64,000 bases of DNA from assembly GCA_009731375.1 (NCBI GenBank), contig BJOX01000278.1, positions 170,863 through 234,862 of the forward strand, given 5' to 3'. The position numbers and the translations under genes were made by a program. Origin of the DNA: Paulinella micropora. Taxonomy: Eukaryota > Cercozoa > Imbricatea > Euglyphida. The notes under the pieces are model-generated. The model saw nothing but the letters and a program-made list of their open reading frames with translations, made no database searches and was not told the origin of the DNA. Shown piece after piece: positions 41,959 through 55,771 of the stretch (position 1 is the stretch's first letter; each line of letters starts with the position of its first letter).

Positions 41959-42165
41959 TACAACTGGTTGCCCACATTCCCCAGCTGCGTCCCAAGGTTG
42001 GTTCATCTTCAACCAACGTTTTGCATCTGCCATTTTTACCTGTCCGGCCAAAAAAAAATTTGGCGGACAGAGCCTCCGCCACTGCAAACTTTGACTCAGT
42101 TTAAAAAGGGAGGTTTTGAAAGGGGGTTGTCGAACCATGCAACGTCACAATCCAACTCAAAGGGA

Positions 42166-43352
42166 ATGCAGGAGGCAGCACGTAGTGCTAGCGCTAGTAG
42201 TGTGGAGGCATTTGGGCGAACTGCAGAAGGGGTGGTATTTTTCCAAGTCGACGGTGTGTCAAGCAACGTACCAGTAGCTGAGGTTGTCGTTTCCGACGAA
42301 GTGAGACAACGGTATTGGAATTTCCCTACTGAGGCAAAGCTCAACGCCCTTGACCCAGATTGCCTGTGGAAGTACGATGCGAAGGCCAAGGATTGGATTG
42401 AGCAACAGGCTTCCAGTGCCAAACGCAAGCGGGGGGCAGTGAACCGATTTCACGAAGAACAGGAGAAAGCAGAAAAGAAACGGAGAAAAGAGCTGAGAAA
42501 GAAAAAAAAAGAAAAGAAGAGAGAGGAGAAAGAAAGGAAGAGAGAGGAGGAAGTTAAGAAGAAGAAAAAGGAGGAGGAATTGAAGAAGAAAGAGGAGGAG
42601 GAATTGAAGNNNNNNNNNNAGAGGAGGAATTGACGAAGAAGAAAGAGGAGGAGGAATTGAAGAAGAAGAAAGAAGAGGATGAAGTGAAGAAGAAGAAAGA
42701 GGAGGAAGTCAAGAAGAAAGATGAAGAGGAATTGAAGAAGAAGCAAGAGGAGGATGAAGTGAAGAAGAAAGAGGAGGAGGAATTGAAGAAGAAAGAGGAG
42801 GAGGACTTGAAGAAGAAAGAGGAGGAGGAGAAAGAAAAGAAGAAAGAGGAGGAAGAGAAGAAAGAGGAGGAGGAACTGAAGAAGAAAGAGGAGGAGGAAG
42901 AGAAGAAGAAGAAGAAAGAGGAGGAGGAATTGAAGAAGAAAGAGGAGGAGGACTTGAAGAAGAAAGAGGAAGAGGACTTGAAGAAGAAAGAGGAGGAGGA
43001 AGAGAAGAAGAAGCAAGAGGAGGAGGACTTGAAGAAGAAAGAGGAGGAAGAGGAAGACAAGGAGAAGCCAGAGGAGGAGCAAGAGAAGAACAAGCAAGAG
43101 GAGGAGGACTTGAATTCGAAGAAAGAGGAGGAAGAGGAGGAACTGAAGGAGAAAGAAAAGGAAAAGGAAAGGAAAGAGAAGGAGCAGAAGCAAGAAGAAA
43201 CAAGTGATGATCCCGAACAGAGAGACTCCAATGATCATGACGAGATGTTGCCCCCTGTGCAAGACGGTTTCGGGCGTGTTTTTTCAACTCCTTTTTTCAA
43301 GTTTCCCATCCCGGCCGGCCAGGATGAGGCACCAAAATACCAAGATGGGTAA
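42166..43352 (+). CDS. Lys/Glu repeat coiled-coil protein of the transposon
   Basis: The N-terminal 90 residues look globular (MQEAARSASASSVEAFGR, FFQVDGVSSNVPV, RYWNFPTEAKLNAL, DCLWKYDAKAKDWIEQQ). From about 42450 to 43200 it is an extremely regular KKKEEEELKKKEEE repeat, a long charged coiled coil, interrupted by a gap at 42610-42619. The end, DSNDHDEMLPPVQDGF, is unique. The gene is divergent from the transposase. A short phrase (TGTCAAGCAACGTACCAGTA) is shared between 42257 and 41429 in the transposase 5' region. Role in transposition unknown. Confidence 0.5.
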
Positions 43353-43407
43353 CCGCAAGATTTTTTTTGTTGCTTGTAACATATAATTTGCGTGTAGGCT
43401 CAGGTTT

Positions 43408-45302
<1,895 letters not shown>

Positions 45303-45455
45303 TTCTTCATCATTTTAGCTTGCGGTTAATGTTAACATTGTTGTACAGGTGAAGGTTCACGTCAAAGTTCAGTTGGATGTTAGCTTGCGGTTGATGTTAA
45401 ATTAATTGTAGAAAGCTTTTTGCTTCATTCTTATTGAAATAAAATCAGGAAATCA

Positions 45456-46076
45456 CGTTGCCCCGTTAATATTAATGATTACCGGATGACTTCATTTCTG
45501 AATTTACGAACTGTGACTTTTTGAAAGAAAAAAAGGTTCAATCTTAAGTTGAAGTTTAATGATTATTCAATAAATTATTAATAAATTTGTTTTAGAATCA
45601 TTTGCAGCAGCAAATGGAAGCTAAATTACGGGTTTCCTGTCGTTTCCGGTATTTTTTCATAGCGTTGTCTATGTGACTTCAAGTTGGATTTTTTGTGACA
45701 CTTTTCGAAAAAAAAATTCAAGTCACAAGTTTAAGTTTAATGATTATTCAATAAATTGTTAATAAATTTGTTTTAGAATCGTTTGCAGCAGCAAATGGAA
45801 GCTAAATTACTGGTTTCCTGTTGTTTCCGGTAGTTTGTCATAGCGTTGTCTATGTGACTTTAAGTTGATTTTTTTATGAAATACAATATGATGATAAAGT
45901 TGAACTTTTTTTTGAAAATATTTAATAATTTCATTCAAATATAATTTAAATGAATTAATAAATATAATTAAATTGATTTCGCATCATTTCCTTTGTTCAT
46001 CCGTTTCCTCTCTACTACGCTGTAGGAAATTTGGTTCCAAAGGTACATGTACCTTTTGCCGAAATAGTTGTTATAT
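45456..46076 (-). repeat. Right inverted repeat of the nested transposon
   Basis: Reverse complement of 37203-37820; ends GCCGAAATAGTTGTTATAT against the lipase 3' part. Between the last transposon exon and this repeat (45303-45455) there is only a short AT-rich stretch with a tandem GTTAGCTTGCGGTT(A/G)ATGTTAA duplication. Confidence 0.88.
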
Positions 46077-46451
46077 AAAGAAGAGCAGAAGCTGGTTAAT
46101 GAAGTCATAAAGAAATATGGTAAGGATAATGTAGAGCTGACGGGTCATTCGTTAGGTGGCACAATAGCAAAAGATTTAAGCCGACAGACTGGGGTGAAGG
46201 CTACAACATACAATAAAGGAAGTAGCACGAGAGACCTAATTGAAGGAGTAATTGACAGAGTGGCAGTTAAAGTAAATCCAAAAGGTAAGCGGGCGAAGAC
46301 CGCGAAGCTAACCACGAACTACCGAACCGCATTTGACCCCGTTTCATTGTTAGGAGCTACGGCGGTAAATACTAAGCTAGTCAAGCCGACGAGGGGTGTT
46401 CATACAATTAGAAGCTTCAAAGGTAAAGGAGTCAAAAAAATATATTTATGA
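46073..46451 (+). pseudogene. Class 3 lipase, 3' part
   Basis: After the transposon the lipase frame resumes with YKEEQKLVNEVIKKYG and VELTGHSLGGTIAKDLS, whose serine in GHSLGG is the nucleophile. TAFDPVSLLG and GVHTIRSF supply candidate Asp and His of the triad. Stop TGA at 46449-46451 lies 3 bases before the end of the convergent polymerase-helicase gene. Cut from its promoter and N-terminus by the insertion. Confidence 0.8.
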
Positions 46452-46454
46452 CTT

Positions 46455-49400
46455 TCATAACTCGTTTGATAGTCCAATATCGTTCAAGCAGGTGGCACGA
46501 CTTAAAGCAACATATAACAAATTCATTGACAGTAGGTCTAGATTTATCCACACTGGTGTTGTTCGGCCTTGTGAGCAGTGGATGGTGGATGAGAATGTCG
46601 GCTGGATGTCCGCATACGGTTTCTTGTCTGGTATCGTTTTTTTTCTATCAAATTTCTGCTCAATATTGTCAATCGTAATGAATATATGTTCTTTGGTATC
46701 CCTAGTAATAGTATGAATATCGCCGTTATGAACAACCATTGTATTACAACGAAACACAACCTGATGACCTGTTTTAAGTGGCTTATTTTGTAGCATTTTG
46801 TTATTGCTTTCATTAACATTGTTGTTAGAGTGGTGTAATATTAAAGGTGGGTTTTTGTCAGTCGGTTTAGGGTGTGGCTTAAATTGCTTATTGAGAGCAT
46901 CTAATTCTTCGAGTGTTAGTATATTAGGTAGGCAGTCTTTTGCTCTATGTTGGCTAAGAACTGTACCGCCGACCTTGTAATAGTCTTCTACCTTATTTAA
47001 GATAGATTGTAGAACTAGGTCTTTGGCCTGTCTGTAATTTGTATCAAGATTTATTTTTGTAAATAGCTTGAAAGTTTTTGACTTGTGGAATGGTTCGGAT
47101 GTTGGGTCTGGGCAAGGAAGCTGAGCTAAGTGGCCAAACAGAATAATTGATACACCGCCAAATGGTCTGTTGATTTTGGTGTATTTTCTGAGCATATGGT
47201 CCAGACTTTCTAAATTCTTGGAGGTAAGCATAGAAACTTTATCAATCGTTATTCTATGATTAATTGCTTCTTCACCCACTGGTATCGGTAGCGGTAGCCT
47301 ATGATATAGCATTGTTAGTATTTTTTGGAGTGTATATTCAGAATTAATAACTTGGCGGGCATTGTGTGTCATAGCGGTTGATAAAGTCTTTTTGTCTTTG
47401 AAATGTGTGTTAGTGTATTTTGATGGCTGACCAGTTAGGTATTTAATCATTTCAGATTTACCCGTTCCAGCTTTGCCGTGAATAAGTAATAATTCTTGTT
47501 CTGGTAAAGGCACTTTTTCGTCTTTGGTGCTATAATCTGGAAGCTCTGTATCCTCAAAGGCGGAGAACTCTGGATATTGTTTATGTGGTGTTTCTAAGAA
47601 TTTTTGTAATGGTAGTATGTCTTTGAAACCGCTATGTCGCTGGTATGTTATCCGTGGTTCGCCATTTATGTAGGAAACGAAACAAGTCATATTCAGTTGT
47701 GGGGCAATGAACTCATCCTGTTCTAAAACCTCGGGACGAAATTCTTTTCCTGTTTTCATATATTCACCTTCGTATGCGATACTGTCTGTATTAGAATATA
47801 ACAAAGTCCGCCCAGTATTTACAAGCTTTAACATTTGGTTATGAAGAACTATCTTTTGGTATGCTAGCACATAGCCAGTTAAATGAGACATTTGAAATAT
47901 GTTGTCTGTTGGGTTTGTATCTTGGTATGTGTATATCATTCGCTCTGGTAGTAGGTCGTCCTTCATTTCGGCATACTTACTTTTATCGTATTTAACTCGT
48001 TTCAGGAACAATAACCTATATCCTTTTTCTTTCATCATAAAATGTATTCGCTCGTTGTATGTTTTTGAAATGGTAGATACTTGCTGAGTTCGGTGTATGT
48101 TAGTATTGAGAGAGCCTACTAGTAAGTTGGTTGCTTTGGCTAAGGTGTCGTGTTTAAAGCCAGGCTTATCAAAGTAGTAATCTTGCATATTTGTTATGTG
48201 TTCTGAGAAGGTTTTGAAGGGGTTGAAATGGTCGTCTGCTACATATAATCTCTTAATAAATATCTTAACCCCTTGGTCAAACATAATATTACAACGGTAT
48301 GGGTTGGCATTGTGTTCCTTTTGTGGTGTAGCCGTTGAAGAAAGTTGGCACTGTGAGGTGCTTTTGGTCGTAATCAAAAACCGCATAACCGTGTAGAGGC
48401 TTTACCTTATTGTAGTATTCTTGTGTCATATTTTGGTTTATATTAATTATGTTGCGAGGAGCAATCGGGTGTTCATTGAAGTATGACGACATTTCCCCTA
48501 GATTACCTAACGAAGCATTTGTATAAGCTTTTACCATATCAATCTGGTGTATCTTGTTGGGGTTCTTGGCGTGATGTTTAAAAATATGATGAAATGGTAT
48601 TTGACCAGATTTCACGTGTCGTAATATATTAGGTTCAGTAATTTATGTATGGAACTTAGGTTTATGTTTTTCTATGAGAGTATATATAAATAATTGTTTG
48701 AAGTATGATGGTAATGACCAAGCGGGGGTATCTTTGGGAACGAATGATGCGTGCTTGAAACGGTCTAAGCATGTATAGTTTAGTTTGTTTTCTTTATCTA
48801 CTATTCCTACAATGTTTCCAGATTGGTCTGTCATTGAATAGCACTCCTTATGTTCTAATTCAAGTTTGGTTTGTATATTGTTGAGTTCTTCCTGTGATAT
48901 CCATTTGTTCTCGTATTGGTTCGTTGATAGTTTCACATTAGTTGCTTCGTGGTTAGTAGCATATTGGGGCCGTGGCTCTGGTATGTTTTCGTTAATATCG
49001 TATAATAGCTCAATTGATTTTATGTGTTGGATACAGATGTCTTTTTGTTTTCCTTTTATTAATGTGGCGTGATAATCATTACATCTGATTATTATCTGTT
49101 TTGGGTATTCCTTAGTAGATGCTCGCCATACCAAATTCATACCATCAAACACATAAATCCTACATCGGATGAAGTCTTCCATTTCTTCAAGGTCCTTTGC
49201 TGTGGCATATTTGATATCCTTAAAGCGGTTTAGTATCACACTGTCTCGTTTTCGTTTTCTATTGTTTGGGTTTGGAAAGTCTTTCATAATACATTCTAGC
49301 ACACAGTTTATTTCACCCTGTGCCATTGGTATGACAATATGATTTAGCGGATTAACTTGGTCAATTGTAATAACTTTAAGGTCTTTGTCTTCTCTTTGTT

Positions 49401-49758
49401 CATACCATCTGGCTTGCTGTTCCACAAAGTTTCTAACAGCATTGATTGTTCGCTTCAATACATTAGCTTGGTATATTCCTCTGACTGGTCCATTCTATCC
49501 TTCATAATCCAGATGGACGAGATAGCTTGTATTTGGGTTTAGCTGTTGGAGACGAGCTTCCCATCCTGGGGCATATGGTATAACGAGTGAGCCTTGTCTG
49601 CCGATGAGTTCGGGGTGGTAATCTGTTAATCTGATTATAAGTCGCAGTGCGGTTGGAGTTGTAATGAGATACCATCTTCTTTTGCCTCTTTCTCTGATGT
49701 AGTCTCCTCGTCGCTCAATTTGGTAGAGCGGAAATAGTTCTGGTTGGTATTGGTCCAT
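46455..49758 (-). pseudogene. B-family DNA polymerase fused to Pif1-like helicase
   Basis: A single gene of about 1,100 codons, broken by TAG at 49495-49497, TAA at 48643-48645 and a frame shift near 48320. The N-terminal ~350 residues are unusual; GEINCVLECIMKDF and DYHATLI hint at a papain-like Cys/His pair (weak). The polymerase part has IHQIDMVKAYTNA (motif A), KATNLLVGSL (motif B) and LLYSNTDSIAYEG (motif C). The helicase part has GKAGTGKS (Walker A), ITIDKVSML, FGHLAQLP, TNYRQ, TIHCSQGRT and LYVALSRA, an SF1B Pif1 set. A polymerase-helicase fusion would copy the viral genome. No exonuclease DxE motif was found. The stops make this copy inactive unless bypassed. Confidence 0.7.
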
Positions 49759-49867
49759 TGTATATAGATAGGCAGGATAATTTTTTTGAAAAATAATTAT
49801 TTAATGCTTTACATATATATATTATTTATTTAGATGTGAAATATTTTACCGATAAAAAAATTGTTGA

Positions 49868-50071
49868 TTAATTTGACTTGCTCAGTCGCTCTTCTAACTC
49901 CTGTATCTTCTTTTTGTATTCTTCTATATCTTGTGTGTATTGTATTAACTTCTGTGCTTTGGTTCGCCGCTCTTCGTTTAATCTATCTTTATTACGGTAA
50001 TAGTATGCGAGAGCTTTCTCATTATTCCTTTTTCTCCTTGCGTCTCCTTCATATATCTTTGGTCGTGGCAC
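49868..50071 (-). CDS. Small coiled-coil viral protein, 67 aa
   Basis: MPRPKIYEGDARRKRNNEKALAYYYRNKDR... is a basic helix followed by a Glu/Lys coiled coil (DIEEYKKKIQELEERL). It may be a bZIP-like or regulatory protein; no family is recognised. It lies between the zinc-finger gene, whose frame ends 17 bases upstream, and the polymerase-helicase gene, all leftward. Confidence 0.5.
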   Translation of the reverse strand: MPRPKIYEGDARRKRNNEKALAYYYRNKDRLNEERRTKAQKLIQYTQDIEEYKKKIQELEERLSKSN

Positions 50072-50088
50072 CTTATATATATGTAATA

Positions 50089-50898
50089 TTATTTTTGTAA
50101 ATGTAAATAATTAATTTCTTTTAATTTGGTGCTATATGGTTTATTATGTTTGTGTAAATATTTCATCAAACTTACACGGTAATGTAGTATATTTTCTATG
50201 TAGTCTTTCCACAATTCTTCATTTAACGATGCTCCATTTATATACTAATGATGCTCTTTCATATCAAATAAATCTTGAACAGTTTTGTTATTTTTATTCC
50301 ACGCAGATATCAAATGTTTTAATGCTTCCTTTTGCTCTTGTTTTAAATCTGGGTTGGTTTCGTTTATCCATTTTATGTATTTTTTGAATTTACTTTTACA
50401 TTGCTTGATTGGGTTTTCGTGTATTTCAGTGTGTTCGGCTAGTCCATCTCGTCTTATTTCTTTATCACATTTGGGGCATTTGACTTTTTCTGCCTTTCGT
50501 TTTCTATCATATTCTCGTTTCTTTTGCTTTGCTTCTTCGCTTAATATCTGGACAGGTTTTTTATTTTCGTGAATGGCTGTGATATGTCTATTCAAAGACC
50601 CTCTACATAATTCTTTATCGCATTGTGGGCATTTGATTTTTTCTTTATGTCTATTTCTATCATATTCTTTTTTGTAAGCTTTTTGTTCAGGAGTTAATAT
50701 ATGTTTGTTTGTTTTCGCATATTCGCTCTGGTATTTCTTACAGCATTCCTTACAGTAGTTTCTATTAGCATAAGAATTCTCAGGAGTTCTTACAACTTTA
50801 CAATTTCTACATAGCTGCAAGCAATCATTACATATGATGGTGCCACCTCGTAATGAAACCCGTCGGTATCCATTCTTGTCGCATAATTCGCACTTCAT
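50089..50898 (-). pseudogene. Zinc-finger viral protein with in-frame TAG
   Basis: Starting MKCELCDKNGYRRVSLRGG, the protein has Cys pairs (CNDC, CRNC, CKEC) and two C2H2-like modules, KCPQCDKELCRGSLNRHITAIHE and KCPKCDKEIRRDGLAEHTEIHE-type, separated by basic linkers of KKEYDRNRHKEK pattern. The frame meets TAG at 50245-50247 but continues unchanged (NGASLNEELWKDYIEN) to TAA at 50089-50091, 17 bases before the next gene. So the original protein had about 269 residues. Probably a DNA-binding regulator of the virus; leftward, the first gene inside the right TIR. Confidence 0.55.
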
Positions 50899-51000
50899 TT
50901 TTTATAAATAATGATGTGTAATGTTTAGATAATAATTCATTTATGGTTGGACCAAAAGACACAAAAAGAATTGGGAACTTGACCACACAACTTTTTTTTC

Positions 51001-51148
51001 TTTTTTGGCAGTATGTAAAAACGGGGATTTATGTTGTTATCTCTTAATACGACAGACTTTGTAAAAAATGGCGAACGATAGCAAAATTCAAAAGCAAAGG
51101 GGGGTGGGATGCTTTAAATCACACCCCCTTTTGCCTGTTCTTTTTTTT
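51001..51148 (-). repeat. Right terminal inverted repeat of the PLV
   Basis: Reverse complement of 20089-20236 with one difference; ends in eight T, followed by the CTCCG target duplication. Region 50899-51000 just inside holds an AT-rich promoter-like stretch. Confidence 0.92.
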
Positions 51149-51160
51149 CTCCGAAGCCAT
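51149..51160 (-). pseudogene. Displaced 5' end of host paralog D (and right TSD copy)
   Basis: CTCCG at 51149-51153 is the second target-site copy. On the minus strand ATG (51160-51158) in GCCATGG context, then GCT, TCG and GAG, lead straight into the virus; the frame continues at 20088. The following 51161-51320 bases (T-rich, then a GC-rich patch at 51255-51310) are the likely promoter of paralog D and contain no gene. Confidence 0.8.
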
Positions 51161-51329
51161 GGCAAAAAAAACCACTACAAGAAAAAAGGCCAAAAGAATT
51201 TTCCTTATTATATTGAAAAAAGAACGCTTTAACACGACACTTTAAAATTTTCTTTCTCCAGCTACGGCACAATGCTGGGGAAGTGGGGGAGGGGGCCAAA
51301 GGACCACGGTTTGCTTTTTTGCTCATCAA

Positions 51330-53085
51330 TATTACCATTTTAGAAAATCCTCTCTTTTCTTCTTTGATAATGAGTTATAGCCGTAGTCATCTTTGTCTAG
51401 CATTTTTCCTATGTATGTTTGGTTGTCTGTTTTATTGAACAAGTGGGGAAAATATCCTTTCTTTAATTCAGTAAGTCCAAAGGTATCAGGAAAGTCAGAT
51501 GGAGGCATAGTAAGGAAAGATAGACTATCTATAAATCTAATCTGTTCTTTTCCATTACCAATTGACATCATCATTATTTTTCCACCTTCATAGATTACAA
51601 ATGGAGTTATGCCTTTTTCAATCAACCATTTCAGCACAAATTGACAATCATACCCCCGCGCATTATGTGCTATGAATGTATAACCCTTATGTTTTACACC
51701 CAACTCCCACTCGCAGAATTGTTCAATGTTTTTATGAATGATTGGTGTGCTGTCGTCAAAATATTGACTTTCTGAATGGTTAATAATATGTATTCCTGTC
51801 TCTCGATTTGCTTCAAAATCAAAGAATACATATTTTGTTGATGGTGTGTGTATTACTTTTTTCTTTATCTCACATTGGTGCCATAAAGGTTTTAGTTCTT
51901 TGCAGTTCCTACATTTTTCATATCCACATTTATGTTCTCCTTTGTATGTCTTAGCACACGTGATACATTTTTTCTTTACATCACATAACTTATTTTGTTT
52001 ATGATTGTTGAAGCATTCATCATTAGGAAACTTCTAATACACTCATTGCACGTTTTCCATTTGAAATATTGTCCTCGGTTAGACATATATTACATTTGAA
52101 TTCACATGCGTGATTATGTTCGTATCCCTTCATACATTTCTCGCAAAAGTTTCGTTTTGATAAGAATGCTTTCATACTTGTTATGGTGTCGTAATGATTC
52201 ATTGTTTTTAGTATGTGTTCTTGTTGTCCTTCATCTCAGTCTTATAAACAATTTTGTCTGGAAATTCGACAATTACAATTTTGTAGTCTATGTGTCTAGC
52301 AAACTCACTAATTTCATAAAGCCCACACAAATCTTTCACGACACCAGCCTCCTCATGCAGTTTGTTTGCCAGATCGTCTTGAATTCTGCGTCCTTTTCTG
52401 ATTTGTTCGTATTTCTTGTGTTCTTGAATCTTTGCTTTCGCTACAACGGTTGCCCTTGCTAAACATATGTTGTCATCATTGTTTATTCGTATCACACCTT
52501 TCTTTTTATATATGTCTGTTTCTGTTATTGCTTTCAATCTTGCTCCTCCTTCTGGCATCCTTACACCCACAAAATTGAAATCAATAAGTTCCATGTTGCT
52601 CCTTCTTCGTCCATATAGTTATCGTCGTTTGATTGCAGTATAGATTCTAATCTAGTCAGTATATCTTCTAAATTGAAATCTTTTAGTTTTATTAATTTTT
52701 GGTTTTGTACATTCCAAGTTGAAGGAATAGCACTAATACGTATTTGTATTAAGTCATTGTCTTTGTAAAGTGTTTTAAAGTCTTCAATTATAGATCCAAT
52801 CATGCCTATGATACCCTCTAATGGAAACTTTTTCACTTTTTGAGACATTGATTTACTTAATTTTATAGCATACACAGATTGACCCAAAGGTAGTTTGTGT
52901 TCAGTGTCCCTCCTTATCAATTTATAGCCATTGAATCTATTACTTGTGGCTCTACATATTTTCGTTCCCTTTGTTTTCGCTCAGGTTCTGAATAAAACCT
53001 TTCAGGGTCAGATTGTGCTCCCCTCGTAGTTGTTATGTCGTAAAACCTACTACCATTTGGCTTTTTCACTTTTATTAATGGTAAG
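51330..53085 (-). pseudogene. Protein-primed-type family B DNA polymerase, exonuclease part only
   Basis: Reading leftward: a polar N-terminal region (FYDITTTRGAQSDPERFY), a block with LIDFNFVGVRMPEGGARL and INNDDNICLARATVVAKA (typical of polinton PolB N-termini), Cys/His pairs (CITCAKTYKGEHKCGYEKC), then YVFFDFEANRETG, the exonuclease DxE motif, GYTFIAHNARGYDCQFVL and IRFIDSLSFLTMPPSDF. The gene ends at 51330 before the polymerase motifs, and frames change near 52590 and 52205. At its 5' end it is joined directly to the middle of the capsid gene at about 53085. It is a different polymerase from the helicase-fused one at 46455. Confidence 0.75.
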
Positions 53086-53890
53086 TTTCCTTTGGGTATG
53101 CTGTTTGGCACTATTTTTGAACTGGATAAGACTATTGGATTTAATGAAATTTTCGATATGCGGATTGTGTGGGCTGAAACCAACCGCATGTCATTCTATG
53201 GCACTGATGCAAGTTCTATTTCCACTGGTGCTGCCGCTACGACCTCTGGTGCTATCGTCTCTAACCTAAATCTATTCCTTGCTGTTGAGACTGACCCGAA
53301 TGTCATCCTCGGTGTCCAGCAAAAGATTGCGGGTGAAGGCTTTCCATTTAAGATTGAGTATCCTATCGCTTCGAAGCAAAGTCTTCAAACAAACCAACAG
53401 AACTATGTTGTTAAGATGAACCGCTCGCAGGGTGAAAGAATTCGTCGTATTTATACTTCTGCCTTTCATTTCACTGAGAGTGCTAATACTTCTTTTGATA
53501 ATGACAACAGGGCGGATGCTAAAATTATTTCTTATTATACAATACTTGATGGGACCCGCCTTCAACAATTTGACATTGACACTTCTGAGAATGAAGACTA
53601 TATGATTTTGAAGGATAAGTTGAAGGGAAGCGCTATCCTAAACAGCGATGTCTATCATTACAACTGGTTCCATGTAGATACTTGGGACAATAACCGCCCG
53701 CTGTGCGATAAGGACACCGACGGCTATGAGGTGAGCGGTTTGAGCCTAGAGTAGACACTGAGAGGCGATATGAATTCGTTTCAACTACAAGTAATAATGC
53801 GAGTGGTGTTAGCATAACTAATCTTACCATTACACATTCGCCATTCTTCGACGTAGTGTTTGTTAAGGGAATTAAAATTTTAATGTCGTA
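53086..53890 (+). pseudogene. Major capsid protein, C-terminal half only
   Basis: LPLGMLFGTIFELDKTIGFN onward corresponds to the capsid protein at 32622 from its middle to the end (about 85% identical by eye over 220 residues). The first half has been deleted, with PolB sequence joined at the break. A 5-base insertion at about 53750 (GTAGA) shifts the frame in the last part. No promoter or start remains. This unshifted copy shows that the frameshift at 33465 in the other copy is a missing T. Confidence 0.8.
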
Positions 53891-54031
53891 AGTGCTTTTT
53901 GAAAAACCACTTTCAAACTCAAAAAAGAATGAAATATTAGTTTTTGAAAAGAAAATTATTTTTTATTTTATATACAAACAAATTGAAAATTTGTGTTATA
54001 TAGCAAAATCGCGAGCGTTTTTTTATATAAT

Positions 54032-55275
54032 ATGTCTCACCAGAGAAATTTAATCGCACAAAAATCCTGACGAAAAGTTTGTAAATGTCAAAGTCGGATA
54101 TGATGGACACATTGAAGCTAATCATATAAACACCGCTTTTGGTCAAACCCTAACCAGTTCCTTAACACCAGTATTACAGGAAATCTTTCCATATACCATT
54201 AATACACTGATATGGACAAAAACAGAAACAAATGCGACCGTTTCATTTAATAATAGTATGGCGGAATTCAAAACAACTGCTAATGCTACCGCTGATGCCA
54301 TTATGGTAAGCAAAAGAAAAATAAAATATCGCACTGGTATGGGTGGTGTAGCCCGCTTCACTGCTTTATGGACAACGGACGAAACCGAAGATTATTATTC
54401 GTGGATAGGTATCGGAAATAACGAATTACTTAATGGTTTCTACTTTTTCAAAACTAGAGATGAAGGAATGAATATTCTACATTCCATAGGAGGAGTCCCA
54501 ACCGCAATTTCACAAGCGAACTGGGATGACCCGTGCGATGGAACAGGAGATATGCCTGTATTAGACTGGACAAAGGGAAATATATTTCAAATTCAATTTC
54601 AATACTTAGATTTTGGTGCTATTAAGTTTTCTATTGAGAATCCAAAGACAGGCGAATTTCAGTTAGTCCATACGATTAAGTATGCAAATGCCAACACGGG
54701 TGTCAGTCTGCGGAATACTACATTGCCATTTGTAGCACGAATTCTTAATGATAATGCGGGAGTTGGAATACAAAGACTGAAGACAGCCAGTTGTAGTTTG
54801 TTTGTTGAAGGCACCAACACTATTAATACAAGTATTACAAATACGGCGGAAGGGAGTGAAGAAGGTAATATAACTGAAAGCCCCATTTCAAGTATCAGGA
54901 ATAAAGCACTATACGATTAGCCTAACCAACTATTCAAATGTCTTTCTTTCTTTGATAAGTATTACAAATGAATATACTAAAGCTAATGTCGTCAGAATGG
55001 TATTGAACGGAACACTGACAGGGGCGGGTTTTGCTGATGTTGATGCAAAAATTCAATTGTAGATACAGACACAAAGCAACTGCTATCGCAAACGGAACAA
55101 CAATGTTTAAGATTTATGTTAATGCTGGCTCTACTCAGCAGATTAATCTCAGAACTTACGATATTCAATTAACACCGAACGATGTTTTGACATTCACACA
55201 AAAGGCTGTGTCGGCAGGCGCGGGGCAGGTGGCAGTAATATTAATGTTATTGCAAACTTTATAGAGGATCAATAA
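54032..55275 (+). pseudogene. Spike/adhesin-like structural protein, broken
   Basis: Homolog of 34376-35626: starts MSHQRNLIAQ, shifts frame within the first 12 codons (an extra A in an A run), then continues VGYDGHIEANHINTAFGQTL, KIKYRTGMGGVARFTALW and so on. Another shift near 54900 and one near 55060 break the last third. Sequence order and length otherwise match the intact copy. No function can be expected from it. Confidence 0.75.
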
Positions 55276-55330
55276 AGCAAAAAAAGAATGTGTGAGCAAA
55301 GCGTCACACAACACTTCGTTTGTGCGTGAT

Positions 55331-55744
55331 TTATCTGTATTTTTTTTGTATCTTTTTTACATTGTCTTTTACAACACGAATAACATCGCTCGCACAAGTG
55401 GCTTCGCTCACATTCTTTGCTATACATCCTTCGTCTGTAGCATTCGCTGTACCACCTACGGCGGTAGCATTTGCTATCTCTTCACCCACATTAGCCTCGA
55501 TTTCGGTAATTCCAGTCTCGCTCACTAAGAGATCGGTTTCCTTAAAAGGTGTGCTTTCTTCTTTGTCAGTTATGGTCTCCAATGGAATATTTACTTTCAC
55601 GTTGTCGTCCCTCGGCTTGTATTGCCCATAGAAAGATACAATGTCAGGTTTAGTCCATTTAATCGCGGGCTTTTCAATTTCGATGTCAATGTTCCATTTT
55701 TCAATTTCATTCAAGTAGTCCTGTTTGGTGTTGAGTTCGCTCAT
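55331..55744 (-). CDS. Hypothetical viral protein, 137 aa
   Basis: MSELNTKQDYLNEIEKWNID opens an acidic protein with WTKPDIVSFYGQYKPRDDNV and a Thr/Ala/Glu-rich low-complexity middle (EANVGEEIANATAVGG), ending in KDNVKKIQKKYR. It has no counterpart in the complete PLV at the corresponding place, where two DUF3223-like genes stand instead. The start follows an AT-rich TATA-like stretch. Function unknown. Confidence 0.5.
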   Translation of the reverse strand: MSELNTKQDYLNEIEKWNIDIEIEKPAIKWTKPDIVSFYGQYKPRDDNVKVNIPLETITDKEESTPFKETDLLVSETGITEIEANVGEEIANATAVGGTANATDEGCIAKNVSEATCASDVIRVVKDNVKKIQKKYR

Positions 55745-55771
55745 CTTATATAATATAAATATTAATTTTTA

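Noticed and set aside
42450-43287. Leucine- or serine-rich antisense ORFs opposite the Lys/Glu repeat.
   Set aside because: They are shadows of the GAG/AAG repeat on the coding strand.
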